A stretch of 64,000 nt of DNA from Mitsuaria sp. 7 (GTDB taxonomy: Bacteria; Pseudomonadota; Gammaproteobacteria; Burkholderiales; Burkholderiaceae_C): NCBI RefSeq assembly GCF_001653795.1, contig NZ_CP011514.1, forward strand, positions 1,620,998 to 1,684,997. The letters are read 5' to 3'. Of the stretch, positions 7,864 through 15,926 are shown in pieces. The position numbers were made by a program, and so were the translations under genes. The notes beneath the pieces were generated by a model. That model had not been told where the DNA came from and did not search any database. It worked only from the letters and a program-made list of their open reading frames with translations. The stretch's first letter is position 1, and each line of letters opens with the position of its first letter.

Positions 7864-8655
7864 ATGTCGAAGAGACTGGACGACGCGTATCAATGGGCCA
7901 ACTCGGCCGACGGCCCCGTGCTGGTCGCCGTCGAGGGGCGCGAGGAGCAAGGCATCGCGGCGGAATCGCACAGTCACGCGCGCGGACAGCTCTTCGGATC
8001 GCTGAACGGCGTGTTGTCCGTGGACGTGGAGGAGGGTGTCTGGCTGGTGCCCAGCAGCCACGCGGTGTGGTTGCCGCCGCACGAGGCGCATGCGGGGCGC
8101 TCCCACGGGGCGTTCCGCGGCTGGAGCGTGTACGTGGCCGAGCCGGCCTGCGCGGACCTGCCGCAGCGTCCCTGCACGATCCGCACGTCGGGACTGTTGC
8201 GCGAAGCGGTGCTGCGTGCCTGCACCTGGCCGATCGACGCGTCGACGCCGCCGCTCGACGCGGGACGCGCGCATCTGGCCGAGGTCGTCCTGGAGGAGAT
8301 CCGCAGCTCGCCGCCGGAGCCGCTGGGACTGCCGCTGCCGAGCGATCCTCGATTGCAGCGCATCGCCAGGGCCCTGATCGAGGATCCCGCCGATGAGCGC
8401 GACCTCGATCAATGGGCCGACTGGGGCGCGGTCAGCGCGCGCACCTTGAGCCGGCGCTTCGTGTCGGAGACGGGTTTCAACTTCAGCGCGTGGCGGCAGC
8501 GCGCGCGGATGATGCGATCGCTGGAGATGCTGGCCGCAGGCGCGGCGGTGTCCGCGATCGCGCTCGATCTGGGCTACTCGACGGCGAGCGCGTTCATCCA
8601 GGTCTTCCGCCGGACGTTCGGGCAGACGCCGACGGCGTATCGCGCGCGGCTCTGA
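7864..8655 (+). CDS. AraC-family transcriptional regulator
   Basis: A 264-residue regulator. The N-terminal half is a cupin-like sensor with a histidine pair (SHSHARGQL) and a WLPPHEAH strand. The C-terminal about 100 residues hold the two AraC helix-turn-helix motifs; the second matches the family signature (IALDLGYSTASAFIQVFRRTFGQTP, abbreviated here by its core LGYS and FGQTP). The histidine-containing cupin and short length resemble AraC regulators that control neighbouring transport or oxidoreductase genes. It is divergent from the FMN-binding protein, its most likely target. The ATG at 7864 is preferred over the in-frame TTG at 7852. Confidence 0.9.
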   Translation: MSKRLDDAYQWANSADGPVLVAVEGREEQGIAAESHSHARGQLFGSLNGVLSVDVEEGVWLVPSSHAVWLPPHEAHAGRSHGAFRGWSVYVAEPACADLPQRPCTIRTSGLLREAVLRACTWPIDASTPPLDAGRAHLAEVVLEEIRSSPPEPLGLPLPSDPRLQRIARALIEDPADERDLDQWADWGAVSARTLSRRFVSETGFNFSAWRQRARMMRSLEMLAAGAAVSAIALDLGYSTASAFIQVFRRTFGQTPTAYRARL

Positions 8656-8676
8656 TCGACGATCCGACGAGAGGGA

Positions 8677-9087
8677 TCAAGCCGCCGCGGCCAGTTGCCG
8701 CAGCTTGGGCTGATGGAAGGTCAGCGGGGTGTCCGCGAACACGCACAGCGTGTCCAGCAGCGCATCCAGTTCGGACTCGCGGCTGTAGAAGGCGTTGAAG
8801 CCGGCCTCCATGCAGCGGGGCCCGAACAGCACCTCGTCCGCGTTGCTGATGGCGAAGGCCACGCCGCGGAAGCCCGACTTGCGCATGCGGGCGACCGTGT
8901 TCAGGCCGGAACCTTCGCTCAAGGCCACATCGCAGATGACGACGTCCGGCTGGCACAGCGCGGCGGTGATCACCGCGTGCTCCTCGCAGGCGCACTGCGC
9001 GACCACGACGGCGCCGGGCACGTCGCCCAGGCGGTGGCGCAGGGTGGCGATCCAGGTCGGGGAGGGATCAACGAGGAGGATCTTCAT
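8677..9087 (-). CDS. Stand-alone receiver-domain protein
   Basis: A 136-residue protein consisting only of a response-regulator receiver domain, with no output domain. The phosphoacceptor Asp is at residue 53 (ICDVALSEGSG). The N-terminal acidic pocket has a single Asp (LVDPSP) instead of the usual pair, and the conserved Lys near residue 103 is not evident (FYSRES in its place). Phosphorylation chemistry is therefore doubtful. There is no histidine kinase adjacent; the nearest is the hybrid kinase at 12.4-15.4 kb. It could relay phosphate in a CheY/SpoF-like manner or act as a phosphorylation-independent protein-protein module. Confidence 0.8.
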   Translation of the reverse strand: MKILLVDPSPTWIATLRHRLGDVPGAVVVAQCACEEHAVITAALCQPDVVICDVALSEGSGLNTVARMRKSGFRGVAFAISNADEVLFGPRCMEAGFNAFYSRESELDALLDTLCVFADTPLTFHQPKLRQLAAAA

Positions 9088-9234
9088 GGCGGGGCGTCCC
9101 AGGCGATTGCGTTGCCGCAGTGTGTCGCGACGCCCCGCCGCGCGGTATCTCCGGACTTCCGTGCCGCGCGTCCGGCTTGTGCCGCATTGCGTGTCAGCAA
9201 ATTGCCGACAGCCAGCGTCCTCGCCCTTCAGCCT

Positions 9235-10152
9235 TCAGGAGACCGACGGACTGAACGCCCTCAACCGCGCCACCTCGTCCACCGGCGTGGCGCCGAAGTA
9301 GCGCTTGAACTCCCGGCTGAACTGGGACGGGCTCTCGTAGCCCACGCGCGTCGCCGCGACGCCGGCCTTCACGCCTTCGTTGAGCATGATCAGCCGCGCC
9401 TTGTGCAGCTTGTAGCTCTTCACGTACTGCAGCGGCGAGGTGTTGGTCACCGCCTTGAAGTTGTGATGGAAGGCGGACACGCTCATGTTCACCAGGCCGG
9501 CCAGCTGCTCGACGCTGAGCGGCTTGGCGTAGTGGGATTCGATGTGCTGCAGCGCCTTGGTCACCTGCGCGAAGTGCGTGTGCCGGTTGGCGAGCGCCTG
9601 CAGCGCCGCGCCGCTCTCGCCGCACAGCACGTGATAGATGATTTCCTTGAGGATGAGCTTGCCCAGCACCTTCGCGTCGCGCGGCTGGTGCATCGCGTCG
9701 AACAGGCGTTCGATGGCGCAGAGGACTTCCTCGGTGAACGCGGCGCTGTTGACGCCCGTGGTCTCCAGGCTCGTGCGGCGGTCCAGGCCCTCGTCCTCCA
9801 GATCGATCAGCAGCTCCTGCAGCACCGCCGTGTCGATGTCGATCGACACGCCGACGAAGGGCTTGGCCTTGCTCGCGATCGTCTGGCACTCGAAGGGCAG
9901 GGGGACCGTCAGCAGCAGGTAGTTGTCCGCGTCGTAGCGGAAGGTCTTCTCGCCGAGGAAGCCCACCTTCGCGCCCTGCGCCACGATGACGATCGAGGGC
10001 TCGTACAGCACCGGCGTGCGCGGGTGGGAGGTCTCGGAATAGAGGATCCGGACGCCCGCCACCGGCGACGGCGTCGAGAAGGAACCCGACTTGTAGCGGG
10101 TCGCGGCTTCGATGATGCGCCGGCGGATGCTGTCGTTGAGGGTGGTCGCCAT
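9235..10152 (-). CDS. AraC-family regulator, YqhC-like
   Basis: A 305-residue regulator with an AraC_N-type N-terminal domain (strands VLYEPSIVIVAQG and YLLLTVPLPFECQ) and a C-terminal pair of AraC helix-turn-helix motifs ending in VGYESPSQFSREFKRYFG. It lies 74 bp downstream of the yqhD-like reductase on the same strand. In Escherichia coli the AraC protein YqhC activates yqhD in response to aldehydes, so this gene is probably its counterpart, here placed downstream of its target rather than divergent from it. ATG at 10152 is preferred; GTG at 10179 is an alternative. Confidence 0.9.
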   Translation of the reverse strand: MATTLNDSIRRRIIEAATRYKSGSFSTPSPVAGVRILYSETSHPRTPVLYEPSIVIVAQGAKVGFLGEKTFRYDADNYLLLTVPLPFECQTIASKAKPFVGVSIDIDTAVLQELLIDLEDEGLDRRTSLETTGVNSAAFTEEVLCAIERLFDAMHQPRDAKVLGKLILKEIIYHVLCGESGAALQALANRHTHFAQVTKALQHIESHYAKPLSVEQLAGLVNMSVSAFHHNFKAVTNTSPLQYVKSYKLHKARLIMLNEGVKAGVAATRVGYESPSQFSREFKRYFGATPVDEVARLRAFSPSVS

Positions 10153-10226
10153 GGGTGCTTCAAAAGACTTCGGGCGCACGCGGACGGATGCCCGCGTGCG
10201 CCTTGAAGGGAGGGATCAGCGGAAGA

Positions 10227-11390
10227 TCAGCGGGCCGCTTCGAGGATGCGCTGGCTGTCCTCGATCGTGATGTCCTGGTGCTCGCCCAGGGCCGTGCCGC
10301 CGTGTTCCTTCAGCTTGGCGATCATCGCCGGGATCGAGCTGCCGTCCAGTCCGTAAGCGGACAGGCGAGTGCCGACGCCCAGTTGCTCGAAGAAGGCGCG
10401 CGTGGCGGCGATCGCGCCGTCTATGCGCTGCGCCTCGCTGCCGTCGCGCAGGCCCCAGACGCGGTCCGCGTACTGCAGAAGCTTCGCGCGCTTCTGCTCC
10501 TTCTTGTACTCGAGCACCGAGGGCAGCACCACCGCCAGCGTCTGCGCATGGTCCAGGCCATGCATCGCGGTCAGCTCGTGGCCGATCATGTGCGTTGCCC
10601 AATCCTGCGGAACGCCGGCGCCGATCAGGCCGTTCAGCGCCTGCGTCGCGCTCCACATGACGTTGGCGCGGACGTCGTAGTTCTCCGGCTCGGCCAGGGC
10701 GCGCGGGCCTTCCTCGATGAGCGTCAGCAGGATCCCCTCGGAGAAGCGGTCCTGGATGCGGCCTTCGGCGGGGTAGGTCAGGTACTGCTCGACCGTGTGG
10801 ACGAAGGCGTCCACGACGCCGTTGGCCACCTGGCGCGCGGGCAGGCTGTACGTGGTCACCGGATCGAGGACCGCGAACACCGGGTAGGTGTAGGCAGAGA
10901 AGAACGGCAGCTTGTCGCCGGTCGCCTTGCGGCTGACGACGGCGCCGTTGTTGGACTCCGAGCCGGTGGCCGGCAGCGTCAGCACCACGCCCATCTTCAC
11001 GGCGCCGGTGACCTTGGCGCCGCGCTTCAGCAGGATCTCCCACGGGTCGCGCGCTTCGTCGTACCGGGCCGCCGCAGCGATGAACTTCGTGCCGTCCGCG
11101 ACGGAGCCGCCGCCGACGGCGAGCAGGAAGTCGACCTGCTCGGCCTTGACGACCTCGACGGCCTTCATCAGGGTTTCAAACGTCGGGTTGGGCTCGATGC
11201 CGCCGAACTCGAACACCGTGCGGCCGGTCAGCGCGGCGCGGACCTGGTCGAGCACGCCGTTCTTCTTGATGCTGCCGCCGCCGTAGGTGATCAGGATGCG
11301 GGCGTCCGCGGGGATCTCTTTGCCGAGCTCGGCGATCTGGCCCTTCCCGAACAGGATCTTGGTGGGCGTATTCAGGCTGAAGTTGTTCAT
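10227..11390 (-). CDS. yqhD: NADPH-dependent aldehyde reductase (YqhD-type)
   Basis: An iron-containing (group III) alcohol dehydrogenase of 387 residues, exactly the length of E. coli YqhD. The four metal ligands known for YqhD fall at identical positions: Asp194, His198, His267 and His281. The nucleotide-binding strand and glycine loop (ILITYGGGSIKKNG) and the GGGSVADG motif are present. It should reduce toxic short-chain aldehydes, including lipid-peroxidation products, to alcohols with NADPH. The start is the ATG at 11390, whose product begins MNNFSLNTPTKILFGKG. A YqhC-like AraC regulator follows on the same strand. A methionine-sulfoxide repair operon a few kb away fits a shared oxidative-damage theme. 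Confidence 0.95.
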   Translation of the reverse strand: MNNFSLNTPTKILFGKGQIAELGKEIPADARILITYGGGSIKKNGVLDQVRAALTGRTVFEFGGIEPNPTFETLMKAVEVVKAEQVDFLLAVGGGSVADGTKFIAAAARYDEARDPWEILLKRGAKVTGAVKMGVVLTLPATGSESNNGAVVSRKATGDKLPFFSAYTYPVFAVLDPVTTYSLPARQVANGVVDAFVHTVEQYLTYPAEGRIQDRFSEGILLTLIEEGPRALAEPENYDVRANVMWSATQALNGLIGAGVPQDWATHMIGHELTAMHGLDHAQTLAVVLPSVLEYKKEQKRAKLLQYADRVWGLRDGSEAQRIDGAIAATRAFFEQLGVGTRLSAYGLDGSSIPAMIAKLKEHGGTALGEHQDITIEDSQRILEAAR

Positions 11391-11573
11391 GGCTTTCGGC
11401 TCCGCAAAGGGTGAACGAGGATTCGTGTCGATGGAGCGGATTGTTCGCTCCGGACCGGATCCGGGCAACGCACGAAGCTGCCTTTGTTTTGCCCAATCCT
11501 GTTTCATCGGAGATGAATGGGCAAGGGCTCGCGACCGCCTGTGGGCTAGGCGCGCCCGTTGCCGGAGCACGGC

Positions 11574-12503
11574 ATGAACGCTGCAACGTCCTGGTCAGGC
11601 CGGTCGCTCAAGACCTGGTGGCTCCTGCTGAAAGACTCGCTGTCGGCCTGGATCGACGACTACGCGCCCAGCATGGGGGCGGCGCTGTCGTACTACACGG
11701 TGTTCTCGCTGGGGCCGCTGCTGGTGATCGTCATCTCGATCGCGGGGCTGGTCTTCGGCGAGGACGCCGTGCGCGGAGAACTCTTCGGCCAGATCGAGGG
11801 GGTCATGGGCGCCGAGGCGGCCAAGGGCATCCAGGAGGTGCTGAGCAGCGTCAGCAAGCCCAGCACCGGCATCCTGGGCACGGTGCTCGGCGTTGGCGTC
11901 CTGCTGATCGGCGCGACCAGCGTCTTCGGCGAGCTGCAGGATGCCCTCGACCGCATCTGGCGCGCGCCGGTGCGCCAGGGCACGAGCGGCCTCTGGTCGC
12001 TGGTGCGGGCCCGGCTGCTCAGCTTCGGGATGATCGTCGGCGTGGCCTTCCTGCTGCTCGTGTCGCTGGTGACCGGCGCTGTGGTCGCGGCGCTCGGCAA
12101 GTGGTGGGGCGGCTGGTTCGGCGGCTGGGAATGGCTGCTGCAGAGCCTCAACGCCCTCGTCGGCTTCGCCATGACGGCGGCGGTGTTTGCCTTGATCTAC
12201 AAGGTCATGCCGCGGGTGAAGGTGGCCTGGTCGGACGTGTGGGTGGGCGCCACGGTGACGGCCACGCTGTTCACCATCGGCCGGATCCTGATCAGCCTGT
12301 ACATCGGCAAGACCGGCGTGGCGAGCGGCTTCGGCGCGGCCGGCTCCGTGGCGGTCGTGTTCGTGTGGGTCTACTACTCGGCCCAGGTGTTCCTGGTCGG
12401 CGCCGAATTCACGTGGCTCTACGCTCAGCGCCTGGGCTCGCGCCGGCGTGTTCCCGCCCGGGACCGGACGGCGCCGGGGCGGTCGACGCCATCAGCGCCT
12501 TGA
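11574..12503 (+). CDS. YihY/BrkB-family inner-membrane protein
   Basis: A 309-residue polytopic membrane protein of the YihY (formerly called BrkB/RNase BN) family. The N-terminal segment DYAPSMGAALSYYTVFSLGP is the family hallmark. At least five hydrophobic helices follow, with the conserved GATSVFGELQDALDRIW stretch and a VFVWVYYSAQVFLVGAEFT helix near the C-terminus. The molecular function of the family is not established. The start is supported by GGAG six bases upstream. The 3' end overlaps the convergent hybrid kinase gene by 95 bp, and the last 30 residues are Arg/Pro-rich and may be an extension into that overlap. Confidence 0.92.
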   Translation: MNAATSWSGRSLKTWWLLLKDSLSAWIDDYAPSMGAALSYYTVFSLGPLLVIVISIAGLVFGEDAVRGELFGQIEGVMGAEAAKGIQEVLSSVSKPSTGILGTVLGVGVLLIGATSVFGELQDALDRIWRAPVRQGTSGLWSLVRARLLSFGMIVGVAFLLLVSLVTGAVVAALGKWWGGWFGGWEWLLQSLNALVGFAMTAAVFALIYKVMPRVKVAWSDVWVGATVTATLFTIGRILISLYIGKTGVASGFGAAGSVAVVFVWVYYSAQVFLVGAEFTWLYAQRLGSRRRVPARDRTAPGRSTPSAP

Positions 12504-15372
12504 TCGCCTCCGTGCTGACGGGCTTCACGAGGTGGGCGTCGAAGCCCGCCTCGCGCGACTGGCGGCGGTCCTTCTCCTGTCCCCAGCCGGTGAGCGCCAC
12601 CACCACCATGTCGCGACCCCACGGCGACGCCTTGATCCGGGCGCACGCCTCGTAGCCGCTGAGCCCCGGCATGCCGAGATCGAGCAGCACCAGTTCCGGC
12701 TGGCACCGCTCGGCCTGCGCCACGGCGTCCAGGCCGTCGTGCGCGACGCGCGGCCTGGCGCCCATGAGTTCGAACAGCAGGGCCAGGCTGTCCGCGGCGT
12801 CGACGTTGTCGTCGGCGATCAGCACGCGACGCCCGGCCAGGCTCGGCAGGTCGTCGGACCGGTCGCTTTCGCCGACCGGCCGTGCGGCGTCGGCCGCCAT
12901 CGGCAGACGCACGATGAAGGCACTCCCTCGCCCCGGTCCGTCGCTGCGCGCCTCGATGCTGCCGCCGTGCAGTTCGACCAGGCCTCGCGCAAGCGACAGG
13001 CCGATGCCCAGCCCGCTGCGTTCGCGCTCACGGTCCTGCGCGCGGTCCACCTGCACGAACATCTCGAAGATCCGCGACAGCATGTCGGGCGGGATGCCTT
13101 CTCCGTCATCGCGGACGGTGACGACGACGTCGCGCCCTTGCTGCTCGGTGACGATCTGGAGATGACCGCCGGGCGCGGTGAACTTCGCCGCGTTGGTCAG
13201 CAGATTCAGGAACACCTGCGCCAGCCGCGTCGCGTCCGCGTCGACGAAGACGGGGCGGCCCGGTGCGGCGATGCTCAAGCGGTGCCCCTGGAGATCGATC
13301 GCCGGCTGGCTGGTCTCGACGGCCGCCTGCACCACCTCGGCCAGCGCCACGCGCGACCGGCTCATGCGGATCTTGCCGCTGGAGATGCGCGTGACGTCGA
13401 GCAGGTCGTCGATGAGGCGCACCATCTGCACCAGCTGGCGGTCCATCATGGCCTGCACCTTCTGGAGCGTTGGCTCATCGCGCGCTCCCAGGCGGCGGAA
13501 CACTTCCAGGCCGTTCTTCAGCGGTGCCAGCGGATTGCGCAGCTCGTGCGCCAGGATGCCGAGGAACTCGTCCTTGCGCTGGTCGTTCTCCCGCAGCTGG
13601 TCCGCCTGGCTGCGCAGCGTCTCCTGCATCGCCTTGATCTCGGTGATGTCGCGCGTGGTGCCGGCGACGGCGATCACCTCGCCGCCCGGACCGAACACGG
13701 GCACGAAGATGTAGTCGTAGATGCGCCGGCCGAAGGCGCCCGCGAAGGGCACCTCGCCGCGGACCGGCTGGCCGGTCGCGACGACACGCTCGATCTCCTC
13801 GTCGTGCATGGCCGCATGCCAGGGTTCGTAGCCCAGTTCCAGGCAGTTCCTGCCGATCGCCTCGTCCCAGGTCTTGCCCCACATCCGCAGCAGCACCTCG
13901 TTGGCGTAGACGAAGCGGTGGGACAGGTCGAACACGTAGGCCAGGTCCGGCGTGTTGGCCAGGATGGCCTCGTAGAGCCGGCGCTGGCCCTGCGTCTGCT
14001 GCAGGGCCGCGGCGAGCGCGGACTCGGCGCGCCGTTGCGCGGTCACGTCGAAGCCTTCGCAGAACACGCCGGTGACGCGGCCGCTCTCGTCGCGGATCGG
14101 CTCGTAGATGAAGTCCAGCAGCCGCTCTTCTTCGGCGCTGCCGGGGGCGTAGCGGTAGCGCACCGGCGCCGAGGCGGCAACGAAGCGGTTGCCGGTCCGG
14201 TACACCTCGTCCAGCTGCTCGAAGTAGCCCTGTCCGGCGATGTCCGGGAAGGCTTCCCGCGCCGGCTTGCCCAGCCATGCCGCGCTGTTGAACAGGCGCA
14301 GGTGGGCGCGGTTGACGAACTCGAACACATGGTCCGGGCCCTTCAGGATGCAGACGAAGCTCGGGGCCTGTTCGAAGATCCGGCGGAGCTCCTGTTCCGC
14401 ATGCAGGCGCGCCCGTTCCAGCGCCAGGGCGTTGACGTCGGAGATGGATCGTCCGATCTGCCGGCCGATCAGCGCGATGAACGTCCGGTAGTCGTCGTCC
14501 AGCGGGCGCTGCGGATTGAGCACGGCGACGAAGGTGCCGAGCCGCTCGGCTCTGCCTTCGATCTGGATCGGCACCGCGATGGCGCAGGGGATCGGGCAGG
14601 CGGTCGCCGGCGTGCCGCTGGCGTCGCCGGCTGCGAGGTCCGCGGTCAGCTCCGCGGGCCAGTCGACCGGTCGTCCGATGGGAGACGCGGTCTGCGCGAC
14701 CCGCATTTCCGCGTGGCCGGATTGGCGCAGATACAGCGCGGCTTGCGGCACATCCTGCGTGCCCGCGCCCAGGACCGTCATCGCCCGCGAGCACACGTCC
14801 CGGGCATCGACGGCGTCGGCGGTGGCGTCGTCCAGCGCCTTGAGGAAAGCGAGCCGCCTTTCGCCGACGACGCGCTGCGTCGTCTCCATCGTGACCGCGA
14901 GGATGCCGCCGACGCTGCCGTCCTCCACGCGCACGGGACCGAAGGAATAGGAGAAGTAGGTCTCCTCCGCGGCGCCGTGCCGTTCCAGCGCGAGGTAGCC
15001 GTCGGGGATCCAGGTCGCTTCGCCGGTGCTCATCACGCCGGCCATGAGCGGCGCGATGACGTCGGCGATCTCGGTCCACACGTCGTGGATGCTGCAACCC
15101 AGCGCGCCGGGATGCTTGTCGCCGAGCAGCGGCGCATAGGCGTCGTTGTAGAGCATGACGAGCCGCGGGCCCCAGAGCACGACCATCGGGAAGCGCGAGC
15201 CCAGGCAGATGCTGACGGCGGAGCGCAGGCTCTGCGGCCAGGTCTGCAGCGGACCCAGCGGATGGTCGCGCCAGTCCATGTTTCGCATGCGCGCGCCCAT
15301 GTCCCCGCCGCCGTCGAGCCAGCGCTGGCTGTCCGTCGGGGAAGGCGAGGGCGTTGAAGGCGGCTGGCTCAT
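12409..15372 (-). CDS. Hybrid PAS/GAF sensor histidine kinase with receiver
   Basis: A cytoplasmic multi-sensor kinase of 987 residues with no membrane helix. Domain order: PAS-like sensor (about 35-170, with the DWRDHPLGPLQTWPQSLRS start typical of this group), GAF (about 175-320), PAS (about 330-455), PAS/PAC (about 470-590), HisKA with His609 (ILAHELRNPL), HATPase (about 715-835) with a GEGIPP G1 loop and GLGIGLSLA, and a C-terminal receiver with phosphoacceptor Asp898 (LLDLGMPG). The own receiver suggests an intramolecular phosphorelay or feedback; no output regulator is adjacent. The stand-alone receiver at 8.7-9.1 kb is a conceivable downstream partner, as inference. Confidence 0.93.
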   Translation of the reverse strand: MSQPPSTPSPSPTDSQRWLDGGGDMGARMRNMDWRDHPLGPLQTWPQSLRSAVSICLGSRFPMVVLWGPRLVMLYNDAYAPLLGDKHPGALGCSIHDVWTEIADVIAPLMAGVMSTGEATWIPDGYLALERHGAAEETYFSYSFGPVRVEDGSVGGILAVTMETTQRVVGERRLAFLKALDDATADAVDARDVCSRAMTVLGAGTQDVPQAALYLRQSGHAEMRVAQTASPIGRPVDWPAELTADLAAGDASGTPATACPIPCAIAVPIQIEGRAERLGTFVAVLNPQRPLDDDYRTFIALIGRQIGRSISDVNALALERARLHAEQELRRIFEQAPSFVCILKGPDHVFEFVNRAHLRLFNSAAWLGKPAREAFPDIAGQGYFEQLDEVYRTGNRFVAASAPVRYRYAPGSAEEERLLDFIYEPIRDESGRVTGVFCEGFDVTAQRRAESALAAALQQTQGQRRLYEAILANTPDLAYVFDLSHRFVYANEVLLRMWGKTWDEAIGRNCLELGYEPWHAAMHDEEIERVVATGQPVRGEVPFAGAFGRRIYDYIFVPVFGPGGEVIAVAGTTRDITEIKAMQETLRSQADQLRENDQRKDEFLGILAHELRNPLAPLKNGLEVFRRLGARDEPTLQKVQAMMDRQLVQMVRLIDDLLDVTRISSGKIRMSRSRVALAEVVQAAVETSQPAIDLQGHRLSIAAPGRPVFVDADATRLAQVFLNLLTNAAKFTAPGGHLQIVTEQQGRDVVVTVRDDGEGIPPDMLSRIFEMFVQVDRAQDRERERSGLGIGLSLARGLVELHGGSIEARSDGPGRGSAFIVRLPMAADAARPVGESDRSDDLPSLAGRRVLIADDNVDAADSLALLFELMGARPRVAHDGLDAVAQAERCQPELVLLDLGMPGLSGYEACARIKASPWGRDMVVVALTGWGQEKDRRQSREAGFDAHLVKPVSTEAIKALMASTAPAPSGPGREHAGASPGAERRAT

Positions 15373-15554
15373 GGCCAGAATGCTACTTGAGCGGGAGGGC
15401 CCGGCTCACCGGGAGAGCCCCGCAGCCATTCCAGCAACCATGACGGCGTTCCAGGCGAGGGGGCGTTGTCCTACACGGCTTTGGAGGCTTCTCCGGTCTC
15501 CGCCTGAATCCGCCGACAGTACCGTCGAGGCTCAGACCCACCAGGAGCAATTCC

Positions 15555-15818
15555 ATGCGCACTGCCCATGCCACCGCCCCGTTCTCGATGAGCCAGGCCG
15601 GCGCCATCACCGGACTGCCGTCGAGCTATATCAAGGCATTGATCTCGGAGGACCTGCTGGCACCGAGCCGGGACATGCGATTCACGTTCCAGGATCTGGT
15701 GCTGCTCCGGGCGGCGCGTCGGCTCCTCGCGTCGGGGGTGCCGTCCTACAAGGTGGTCGCCGCGTTGGCGCACGTGCGTGAAAGCCTCGCCGCGGACTAT
15801 CGGAAGAGTCTGAACTGA
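15555..15818 (+). CDS. Stand-alone MerR-type helix-turn-helix protein
   Basis: A small protein of 87 residues. It matches the N-terminal DNA-binding part of MerR-like regulators: AGAITGLPSSYIKALISEDLL (core GLPSSYIKALI), then a FQDLVLLRAARRLL helix and VPSYKVVAALAHVRESL. There is no effector domain. The start is well supported by AGGAG seven bases upstream of the ATG. In some Burkholderiales the same N-terminal module heads longer TPR-type regulators, so this could be a truncated relative, but no continuation of the frame is seen after the stop. It sits alone between convergently and divergently placed genes. Confidence 0.75.
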   Translation: MRTAHATAPFSMSQAGAITGLPSSYIKALISEDLLAPSRDMRFTFQDLVLLRAARRLLASGVPSYKVVAALAHVRESLAADYRKSLN

Positions 15819-15926
15819 TCCCGAGGGATCACGCCCGGACACGGCGGCCCCGGCAGGGCGGACGTGCATGTCGAACATCGGGCATGGCTCTTTCAGATTC
15901 GCCGGATCGTGCGACGGATCAACCGG

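Noticed and set aside
12448..15357. A 969-residue open frame on the plus strand across the hybrid kinase
   Set aside because: It is antisense to a fully supported kinase with all expected motifs; its translation is Arg/His/Gln/Ala-rich without any recognisable domain, as expected for a shadow frame in GC-rich DNA.
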